Assembly (NCBI GenBank): GCA_030704615.1
Contig: CM060732.1
Span: forward strand, 18,602,001-18,662,000
Origin: Takakia lepidozioides
Lineage: Eukaryota > Streptophyta > Takakiopsida > Takakiales > Takakiaceae
Direction of reading: 5' to 3'
Length of the DNA: 60,000 nucleotides
The notes beneath the pieces were generated by a model. That model searched no databases. It had not been told where the DNA came from and saw only the letters and a list, made by a program, of their open reading frames with translations. Made by a program: the position numbers and the translations under genes. Shown piece by piece: positions 51,616 to 60,000 of this stretch. Numbering within the stretch: the stretch's first letter is position 1; every line of letters starts with the position of its first letter.

Positions 51616-52291
51616 CGTGACAAAACATATTGTTGTATGCTTGTGTTTTGAATAGCCAAAATGTACAAACTTCCACTATAGTTTGTGTTTACCACCCTAA
51701 CTTGCAGTCTTTGGCAGACGAGGATGTTCGTTGCGATCTGCCTGCGGAGGATTCGCACCTCAAAGACACCATCCTCCGTCCGCAGCTTTGAGATTTCTGA
51801 CCAGGGTTGTTTCGTCAACCCCCCGTATGAGCCGCATATCGATGACATTTTGTACAACTTCATGCAGTCCAGTCAGACTCTCAAGAGACCAGATGGCACT
51901 CCCTGGAGAGGTGCAAAGGAAAAAACCCCAGCGTTCATGCAGACACTGCTGGAGTCATGCAGCCACCATTCTGCACGGGTGGTCGATCTTTCTGTGTCCA
52001 CAGGTTCGTTCTCTCCCTTCCGAATTGATTTTCTTTCACCAGTTTCATCTTCTTAAATCCCCCCCCCCCCCCACCAACCTGTTCATGTCCTCCTGTCTGG
52101 TGCAGGAGCAACTTATCATGCATGCAAGGTAGGCGAAAGAAGCCTTTTTGGCATGGAGGGTGATTCTGACCTTTACAAGACAGTGTTCCTCCCCCTTTTG
52201 TCTGGCTCCACTTCAGGCACACAGACTGAGAGGATTCAAATCCAAAATGATGACGATCCCGAGGATAAGCAGGTCGACAACGACTTTTCAT

Positions 52292-53140
52292 GTGAGTAAG
52301 TCCTAAACCCACTTTGGGAGCCATATTCAATTTCTCGGACATCAAATTTACAGTAATAATTTTTTTCGGGCTGTGACTTGCAGGAAAGGCGGCGATGGAT
52401 CTTCAGGAGATACCCCCATTTGTGGCGAGACTATTTTCGACAGCCTCCTTTCCAATTTTCTGCTTCCTGTGTATGCCGAAGCAATGGCACTTCATGCGGC
52501 CGAGTCTCTATCCCCTGATTTTTTATTGCCCGGCCGCAGGTGTAGCCAGCGTAGATCCGGAGTTCTTCAATACTTAGACTTACATGCAGAGGACGCGGGG
52601 ATACATTGTACTGACTATGAGTCAGACTGAACTTTGTTCTTTTAATGTTCTGTTTCATCCTCTTCGGAAAACATTGAATCCCCTTACTCCACTGTAGTTG
52701 TTCCGGCAGAAAAAATAATAAAAATCAAAGAATCCACTTTCATTAAAATGGCAATATGTACGAATCCATCCCACAAACCCCACTCACTCTTGTCATATCC
52801 ATTGTGCATTCATCTACTGTGTATTCATGCTTGCTCCATTCATGAATGTTTTCCATTATTCAACATCCATTGTACATTCATCCACTGTACTCTGTAGTCC
52901 ACCCCATAAACCTACCACACTCATGTCATATATATTGTGCATTCATCTACAGTGTATTCATGCATCCTCCAGTCATGAATGTTTTCCATTATTCAACATC
53001 CATTATACATTCATCCATTTTACTCTTACCCATCCTACATTCATCCATCCTTCATTCATCTGTTGCTTTCAGGTGGGAATGACCACGTCCTTTTATTATG
53101 TCGTCCAGCTTGTTTCCGTGGTAAAGGGTGCTCTTCCACG
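52292..53140. other. 3' flank of the ParB/methyltransferase-like gene with duplicated segment
   Basis: A spliced 3' UTR-like exon may start at 52384 and carries an open frame to 52630 without recognised domains. From 52800 to 53020 a segment of about 85 bp (GTGCATTCATCTAC.GTGTA ... CATTCATCCA) is present twice, 133 bp apart, followed by short (ATTCATCC)n-like repeats. Confidence 0.6.
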
Positions 53141-53420
53141 GGAATACACTCCACTTCTTCTTTGGCGCGTGGTGACGCGGCCTTCAAGCGCGATGACGTG
53201 GAGTGAGCCCCGTGATGTGGCGTTGGTGCAAGGTGACGTGGCGCTCACGCAGTTGCGCTCACGCGACCAGGCTCACGCCGAGGCATCCCTGAATGTTGAA
53301 TGTTCATGTGATGAAGCAATGTATCCCTGACAGGGTTGCACACGTCACATCACGTCATGTCACATCAGACCTGACGCTGACGCGACCAACGTCACGTCAG
53401 TTTTGCCGAAAAATCAGTAA
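53140..53420. repeat. TGACG/CACGTCA-rich cluster
   Basis: TGACG or its complement CGTCA occurs about ten times in 280 bp, e.g. GGTGACGCGG, GATGACGTGG, GGTGACGTGG, CATCACGTCATGTC and ACGTCACGTCAG. Such sites bind plant bZIP factors; here they more likely form part of a transposon end. Confidence 0.6.
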
Positions 53421-53562
53421 AACATGAGTTAGGTGAAAAATATGCCACGTAGGTGGACACGTTGTATTCCAAGCGACACCTTGGCAAGTGATTGAATTGT
53501 TTTATAAATTACTCCATCCGCCAATATTTGAGATCATTTTAAAATCATTATTGTTAAATTGG

Positions 53563-54059
53563 TGCGACCTCCAAATGTTGGTGGTCGCAGAATTTATCTT
53601 ATTTTTTAATAGTTGCAACCACCAACAGAGGGGTGGTCGCATCATTTTTTTTAAAAAAAAATAGATGCGACCACTAGCAGGGGTGGTCGCATTTTTTTTT
53701 TTTTCTTAAACATTTGCGACCACCCCTACTGGTGACCGCACAATTTTTATTTTATTTATAACAGGTGCGACCACCAGCAGAGGGGTGGTCACAGCATTTT
53801 TCTGTTTTTTAATATCTGCGACCACGAGCATGGGGGTGGTCGCAGCATTTTTCTTTTTTTTTAATAGGTGCGACCACCAGCAGGGGGGTGGTTGCAGCAT
53901 TTTTCTGTTTTTTAATATCTGCAATCACCAGCATGGGGGTGGTCGCAGCAGTTTTTTTTTTTTTTTTAATAGGTGCGACCACCAGCATGGGGTGGTCGCA
54001 ATATTTGTCAATTAATTTAAATAACATGCGACTTCCTCGTGCGACCTGGGGCGGTCGCA
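53563..54059. repeat. Array of ten hairpin repeats, period about 51 bp
   Basis: Ten copies of TGCGACCACC, short loop, GGGTGGTCGCA, starting near 53563, 53614, 53666, 53715, 53766, 53817, 53869, 53920, 53974 and 54027. Start-to-start distances are 49-54 bp. The spacers are T-rich tracts. The array lies 340 bp upstream of the hAT transposase frame, suggesting subterminal repeats of that element. Confidence 0.92.
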
Positions 54060-54399
54060 GCTTTGGATTCTGATTCGTCGAGCGTGTGAGGCTTGGAGGC
54101 TGGAGGGTATATAAGTTGGTCACAATGCCCCTCACTTCTTTTGTGGCAAACACTTTTGTGGCGAACACTTTTGTGGCGAATGAATGTTCTCTATTCCTTG
54201 AGCAAGAGTGTAGCCCAAGAGGAGGGTGCGGACCGTTTGCTGTTGTGGCTTCCACTAGAGCCACTGCAGCAAATTGTTGAAAAACACAATATTACATGGT
54301 GCATTGATCCACTTGGATTGATGCCGTAGTGTTAGGCCATCGCATTCTGTTCTACCTTCTATTGCTCTTGACAAATCTACCAAGTACACTAGTGGTGCA

Positions 54400-57078
54400 T
54401 TGAAGCTGGCGGGTCGCAAAGATCGCATGTTATATCACCTCAGCTACAAAGATGGGAAGAATGCAGTGGTTAGTTTGTGCCCAAAAGCCTCCATGCGAGT
54501 GAAAGCCCACTTTGCCCAATGTGGAGGCAATATCCCACCGTCTCTTGATGTGGCCGTGGCTTCTGAGCCAAACACTTCATGTTCGAATCAAAATGCCCCT
54601 CAGAGTTCTACCCAAGGGGATTATTGCGAGGCGTCTGCTGTTCGTGGAGAAGCCGGTGGGTCAGGAGCAACACCCGATTGTACGCCAGCACTTGTACAGA
54701 CCAGACCATTGAGGCAACAATCAATGCAAGAAGGCTTAAATTTGTCGCACAGGAGGACTCTGGATAAGAAGTGGGCTGTCAAAGCCACTTCCTACATTTG
54801 TGGCTGCTGTCAAAGCCACGTCCGATGCCAAGTCCACATACACACCTCCGAATTATCGCGATCTCCGCACAGGATTGCTAGAAGAGGCTACGTCTGACCT
54901 CATCCAAAAGGTGAATGAAAAGACAGGTGATTCTCTCCGGAAATATAGAAGCACTATATGTGCGGACGGTTGGAGTTCTGTTACTAATCGACCATTGTTC
55001 AATGTCATGCTGGTATGTCTTGCGGGGGAACAATTTTTGGGATCCGTTGACACAAGTGGGGAGAGAAAAGATGCACGTTATCAAGCAGGGTTGTTGACGA
55101 GTTTCATCGATACAATTGGAGCCGATAAAATTTTCCAAGTATGCACGGAAAGTGCATCTAATATGGTTAATATGGCCGATATTTTGATGGTACGATATCC
55201 CCATCTATATTACCAAGGGTGTGCTGCTCATATCTTTGATCTCCTTTTGGAGGATTGGGGAAAATAATCATGGATGAAACAACTAGTAAAAAGGGCAAAG
55301 TCGGTTGTGACGTTCATCTGTACACATCACATCCCTCTGGCATTGTTTAGAAAGCATGAACCCAAATACAGCCTTAGGAACCCGGATGAAACCCGCTTTG
55401 CCACAAACTTTTTGATGGTGGATCGACTGGTGACTTTGAGGGCGGGTCTGGAGCAGGTGATCATCGACCCTCAATGGGATGCGTATGTGGGCACCTTACG
55501 CGACTCTCGTAAGTCCAAGTCTTTGAACAGAAGTCGAAGGGTCCGCGCAATCATTCGCTCCGACGATTTCTGGACGAAATGTGCAAATTTTGTGTACATG
55601 GTGGAGCCGGTGTTGATTGCTTTGCGGGAGTTTGATGGAAAACAACCAATAATGGGGAAAACATGGTTGATATTGGAAAACCTTCAGAAGCACGTGCAAT
55701 CCTTGAGGTGTCCTCCATTCTCTATGGACGATGATTTGGTGGCAAGGACCGAGGATGCATTTTACGACCGCAAACGGATGGTTCGCACGGACTTGCATTA
55801 TGTGGGGGCCTTGCTGAATCCATTCTTGCTAGACAATACGGATTTGATAGACGATGTGGATGCCAAAGCCGGGCTTGTACGGGTCATCATGCAACTCGCG
55901 CCCTTGAGCATGACAGAGCGAGTTTTGTCCGAGTACCAGTGCTTCTCAGATCGCCAGAATCCTTTCCATGACATGCCGGATCCAAAAGCAATGAACATGT
56001 TGCCACATGAATGGTGGGATCTGATTGGAGCTAGAGCAAGAACGTTAGCTCCCATTGCAAAGCGTAATCTTGCTCAAGTGTGCTCTGCCTCGTCCTGTGA
56101 GCGGAACTGGAGCAGTTATTCGTTTGTTCACGACAAGATTCGCAACAGGTTGAATCCTGCCAGGGCTGACAAATTGGTTTATGTCTATATGCTACTGCGA
56201 GAGAGGACAACAAGTGACGCATCTGCATGGTACGAGAAGAATCTGTTGTCTGAAGAATCTGCCTCAGAGGTCCAATCTAGCAGCAATGATGACACCGACG
56301 CCGCGAGGGACTCCGACTCCGACGGTTTGGATGGGTCCGATGATGTCGGCAATCCTCCACATGACCCATATGAATTTAATGATGATGATGCTGCACTGCA
56401 CCCATCCTTCGATGACCTTGTTGTTGATGAACTGCGACATGATGTCATCCCAATTGTGGACCCCCTTCCCTCACTAGAGCACACTCTCAACAATGAAGTT
56501 GAGGTCAACTCTCCCCCACCACGAGTTCCACGGACTGCGGGAGATGTGCATGTCGAATCGTCGGATGATGACAACCGGCCGTTGTCATTCCTTCACCGAC
56601 GTCTTGCCCCTGTGAACCGTGCTTCATCTCACGCTGCTCCATCTCATGTTTCTCTTTCTCAAGCCGGTCCATCCCATGCTGGTCCATCTAGTCTCTCTCC
56701 CCCTCATGTAATTCCTTCCATCGCTACTCCGATCCTGGGAGATGCTTCTTCTGCTGCGGGACTTCTGCAAGTCGAACCATCATATGACGACGACCGGCCA
56801 TTGTCGTTTCATCTGGCCCGACGACGTCCGCATGTGAACCACGCTCCCCGACCCTCGCTGGTCCATCTCATGCCCCTTCCTCTCATGTCGGCCCCTCTGA
56901 TGTACGTGCGAGTAGCCTTCCTCATACGAGACCTGCTCTAAGGTCACCACGAAATCCGGGACAAGCCCAGAAACGGCAGAGAATTGTGCAACCTTTTGTT
57001 GGTGACCAACCTGTGAACAGGCCTGATACCCTAGATAGTATTCATGATAGGAGTGGAAATCGACCAGAGAGACAATAA
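54400..57078 (+). pseudogene. hAT-family transposase (DUF659 and hAT dimerisation domains), disrupted
   Basis: Frame from 54400 (N-terminal part, MKLAGRKDRMLYHLSYKDG). It shifts frame near 54774-54822, where GCTGTCAAAGCCAC occurs twice. It continues as TPPNYRDLRTGLLEEATSDL and STICADGWSSVTNRPLFN, the DUF659 region with its catalytic-region Asp, then CTESASNMVNM and YYQGCAAHIFDLLLEDWGK, followed by an in-frame TAA at 55265. Reading on, the C-terminal hAT dimerisation domain is clear (NMLPHEWWDLIG, CSASSCERNWSSYSFVHDK, NRLNPARADKLVYVYMLLR). An acidic segment and a Ser/Pro/His-rich tail follow. After about 56900 the frame shifts again to RSPRNPGQAQKRQRIVQPF, ending at TAA 57078. At least three lesions make it inactive as written, but the long open stretches suggest recent activity. 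Confidence 0.92.
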
Positions 57079-57149
57079 AACGTACTCCGAGGACGACTAC
57101 AGGTCCAACGGCCAGTTGCCTCTGGAAACGAAAGAACAGATGGAGATGA

Positions 57150-59790
57150 TGATTCCAGCACTGATCTTTAACTGGGGTGAAGAGGATTGCCAAGGCTTTG
57201 GCAATTATCTTGTAGGCCACGTTCAGCAGGGTTATGGGTCTATAATTTCCAATGTTTGTTCTGTCCCCTTTCTTAAACAGGAGGATGATGACCCCTTGTG
57301 ATAGTTGGGGTGGCATGCTCCGAGTGAGAAAGATGTGGTTAGCCATCTCCAAAAAATCTTGCACTAAGTGTGTCCACAACGATTTATAGAACTCAGCCGG
57401 GATTCCATCAAGGCCCGGGGATTTACCGTTCTGAAGCTTGTCCAGTGCGTCTACAGCTCTATGTCCGTGAATTCACCATCCAGTGACTGGGCCTCCGAGG
57501 GATGCATCAATTTAGGGGTATGATCTAGGCTCTGGATCTGCTCTGGGGTTAGGGGTTGGCAGCTCGAATCGCTGTGAAACTGGCTCCTGAAGTGGCTGGC
57601 AGCCAATGCCACCAGCTCCTTGGGAGTTTTTGCTGAGTGGCCGGAGATAGGGTCCTTGAGTTCCGCGATCGAGTGGGCCACTCTTTTCTGCCTGGCTTTA
57701 TCAAAAAAAAATTTGGTCATCTTGTCACCCTTTGTTGACCAGTTTATACCAACCTGGAGCCTAAACTTTTCTTCCTTGCGCGATTGGAAGAGTTCCATAT
57801 TGTTCTTTGCCTCCAGATACGTATGGTAAGTAGGCTCGTCACATCTAGGGGATTATATTCTGGTTTGGCAAACCTTAAGGCATTTCGTCAAGGCTTGGAA
57901 CTTCCTTTTCCTGGCTTCCGTGATTTGTTTGCTAAGCTTTTTGCTGGCTGCTGCTGCTGCGTTCAACTTGAGAAGGAATCTGTCGACTGGGTTGGTAGAG
58001 CCATTCCCCGCTTGAGCCCAAGCTAGCGCTAATCCATGTTTGAAGGCTGGGATAGAGAGGAGGGAGGCGTTCAGCCTATAGATTCCTCTCCCCCTAGCTT
58101 GAGAGTTTGGGATGGATATTGTGGCTGAGACCTGCGCATGGTCAAAGCCCACTGGAATGGGCGCTTGGTTATTTCGGGCTGACCACTGGATGATATTTAC
58201 TGATGCATATATCCTATCCACTCTTGCCATGTTTGGGTGAGATAAATCTCGACCATTTGTCCATGTGAAGAATGGCTGATTGGCCCTATCTGTCTACTGA
58301 TGGATCCAGTCAGTCTCTACCAGGTTATGGTTTTGGGCAAGTAGCTGCCATGTATCCACATCCTCTGAGAGCTGTCCCGCCAATCCCAGGCCTCTTCTAT
58401 ATGTGGCTTGCTCCACCATATTGAAGTCCCCAGCAACGATCCATTGGTGGATGCCCTATTGGGCCATCATGTTGGTGTTCAGTTCCGACCAGAAAGCTAT
58501 TCTTTCCTGGGTACAATTTGGGGCATAAATGTTTACTAATCCCAGTGTGCCAAGGTTGTTTGACAGGGCTAAGGAACAAAACTGGGCTCTACCTGATATC
58601 CAAGATTCTTCCGAGAGGATAGAGTATGAGTGGCTGGTGAGAATAGCATTGCTTTTCCTCCTCGAGTCCCCTCCGAGGTGGGTTTTCTCAAGGATAAATA
58701 CTTTGGCCATAGGTGATCTGTAAGACTGTCTATTTTGGCCTGATTCTATTTGTGCTCTTGAATGAAGACTATGGTTGTCTGGTTGACTAAGGGGCTAAGG
58801 TATAAGGATAGCCTTACCTTTTGAGGAGAAAGGGTCCAAGCCCAGACCCCTTATTACTCCAGGACGTAAGGTTAATCTGCATCTGGCAGTGTTGGCAGGC
58901 TATGGTCAAGGGACCCCAATGATGGCCTGTGAACGAAGAATCTAACTCATTTGTCGCATGGCAACAATGATTTGACCCACAAGAAGTTTTCAGGGGGCTT
59001 TGGGCTTAGCCTTTTGATTTTGATCATGGCCACCAGAGATAGCTCTGGAGAGTCTTCTTGCACTGGGTTGGGGTGCATCTGAAACTGGTCTTTGTTGGGG
59101 ATGTTGGTTGTGATGCCTGAGAGGATAACTCTTTCATGTAGCGATCCCTTGGTGCAAAAGGCTTGTGGTATGACGATATGTCTGATGTTGGCTAGGGTAT
59201 GGTTGCACTCCCCTGGTTCCTGACTCCCCTGGTTGTGTTGGGGGGATGTGGATGGCAGGTAGAGATTGTCTATGTGCTGGCTTATGACGTAGTCCAGGCT
59301 TCCTACAAAGCAACCAACATCTCTTCGCATCATTTACAATTGGTTGATAAATGAAACAGGGAAGGTTGAGAGGCTGCACCTGGGTTTGGATGGGTTCCTG
59401 CGATTAAGTTGCAGGCGGTGGAGAGGCTTCTCCCTTACCTTTGGACTGGATCTCCAGATGTAAGGGGGCTGGTGATGAGGCCATTCCTGCTCCCCTGATA
59501 CTGAGTCGACTGATGAAGAAGAGGCTGTGGGCAGTCTTGCTCCTCCCACTTGCTCCCTGGTTCTCTACAGCTCCATCCGGTGGTTCTCCTCTTCCATCTC
59601 CACGTCTAGCTGCCTCATTGAGAGTAAGGTGAAGGTGCTGCGCAGTGCATCTCTTGTCCTGATCTTGAAACCGCCCTGCCCCCAAACCCTGATAAGTGCC
59701 GACTCATTAATCCATAGCGCCCCTGGAGGGGCAGGGGTATGATACACCTCTGCTTCCTCAAGAAGAGCTAGGATGTGTGTCAAGTTATTT
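57150..59790 (-). mobile_element. Non-LTR retrotransposon (LINE): ORF1 remnant, endonuclease, start of RT
   Basis: Minus strand, 5' to 3': an ORF1-like region (59783 to about 59400; ALWINESALIRVWGQGGFKI), a Ser/Pro-rich stretch, then an EEP endonuclease with LVNIYAPNCTQERIAFW, WIVAGDFNMVEQATY, MARVDRIYASVNIIQWS and GFDHAQVSATI. Next come NWSTKGDKMTKFFFDKA, then KSPGLDGIPAEFYKSLW and QGVIILLFKKGDRTNIGNYR followed by PITLLNVAYKIIAKALA, the first RT blocks. Several stops (for example in the endonuclease) show it is dead. The catalytic YADD part of RT, RNase H and 3' end are missing: the sequence is lost at about 57100-57150, next to the hAT gene. Confidence 0.88.
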
Positions 59791-60000
59791 TACCACTAGT
59801 GTATGCTTCAGCTCTGTGAGCTCTGTGAGCTTGAGCTTGTATTCTTCTTCTTTATCACTCGAGAAAGATCAGCTCGTATCTGTGAGTGCCAGATACGAGT
59901 TAGTTGTAGCACTTGCGGTTTTTGCTTGAGGATGAGAGTAACCAGGTTGTTATGCAAGGAGCACCGTGGAGCCCTTGGTTGTTAGAAGCAGAGACGATGT
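59791..60000. other. Right edge, probable LINE 5' UTR or flank
   Basis: Contains small direct repeats (AGCTCTGTGAGCTCTGTGAG) and GATACGAG/CTCGTATC inverted pieces. No gene seen. Confidence 0.3.

Larger units (their letters stand above)
46732..52291 (+). pseudogene. ParB-fold (DGNH) plus DNA methyltransferase-like fusion gene, mobile-element associated, with two frameshifts
   Basis: Eight exons with GT/AG sites: 46732-47037, 48085-48692, 48797-48959, 49051-49484, 49573-49833, 51173-51511, 51708-52003, 52106-52291; a TGA stop is split across the next junction (T at 52291, GA at 52384). About 865 residues. Exon 1 is a charged leader ending in KRKAAEGDPNSKPKK. Exon 2 contains MFYVWDGNHQLLAWMGYI, resembling the DGNHR motif of ParB/Srx-like domains. 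Exon 6 has ADMVILDIPDG in the place of the DPPY motif (IV), then LSDVGTLLLFQS; exons 7-8 have VVDLSVSTGATYHACKVG and SLFGMEGDSDLY at the place of the SAM-binding motif I and its acidic residue. The order IV then I is that of beta-class N4/N6 methyltransferases. DIPD instead of DPPY suggests altered or lost catalysis. Exons 4 and 7 each need a frameshift. Exon 2 keeps frame only with a weak GTGAAC donor; a strong GTAAGT lies 8 nt on, after a stop. Confidence 0.6.

Noticed and set aside
53706-54264. Lys/Pro-rich repetitive minus-strand frames
   Set aside because: They are translations of the hairpin repeat array and T-tracts.
1-60000. tRNA, rRNA and LTR retrotransposons
   Set aside because: I looked for tRNA cloverleaf A/B boxes, rRNA cores and gag-pol or LTR pairs and saw none I could support by eye.

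Overview
The window reads as nuclear DNA of a green plant (streptophyte). It contains intron-rich, plant-type genes: the cytokinesis dynamin DRP5A, TFIID subunit TAF5, a CW-type zinc-finger protein, a DUF2062 membrane protein, a glycine/tyrosine-rich hnRNP and ribosomal protein eL41. These are followed by a region dominated by transposons. Several mobile-element families here (a MULE-like transposase with a Cys/His domain and a ParB/methyltransferase-like gene) are ones I associate with bryophytes, charophyte algae and other non-seed plants. The species cannot be fixed from the sequence. Exon coordinates were assembled by hand from splice junctions, reading-frame phase and family alignment; they are predictions.

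Layout, 1-35 kb (host genes): DRP5A (minus, 3' end outside the window) and a DUF2062 gene (plus, 5.4-7.7 kb) are divergent across about 1 kb. A two-RRM hnRNP (minus, 10.6-12.4 kb) and eL41 (plus, 13.8-14.2 kb, a 25-residue protein in two exons) form a second divergent pair. TAF5 (minus, 15.5-25.2 kb, 19 exons) and the CW-domain gene (plus, 26.4-35.0 kb, about 11 exons) form a third. Inside this region are three intronic LINE fragments. Two of them share the same 5' boundary, lie in sense orientation, and follow a microsatellite placed a few bases after a 5' splice site.

35-60 kb (mobile elements): a cluster of diverged repeats and a LINE 3' end (RNase H plus Cys/His end) with a candidate outer inverted repeat; an unclassified AT-rich stretch; broken pieces of a hAT transposase gene; a MULE-like transposase pseudogene on the minus strand that has lost its central region; and, head to head with it, a multi-exon gene (46.7-52.3 kb) whose product looks like a ParB-fold (DGNH) domain followed by a circularly ordered (beta-class) DNA methyltransferase-like domain with altered catalytic motif. 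Its introns, but not its exons, carry about 25 copies of a 24-bp near-palindrome, partly within a 320-bp tandem repeat. Next come an array of ten hairpin-forming repeats with a period near 51 bp, a hAT/DUF659 transposase gene with a stop and frameshifts, and a LINE (endonuclease plus the start of RT) on the minus strand that is cut off where the hAT sequence ends.

The most unusual features are the intronic palindrome arrays in the ParB/methyltransferase-like gene, the helically phased hairpin array beside the hAT gene, and the paired LINE insertions next to splice donors.
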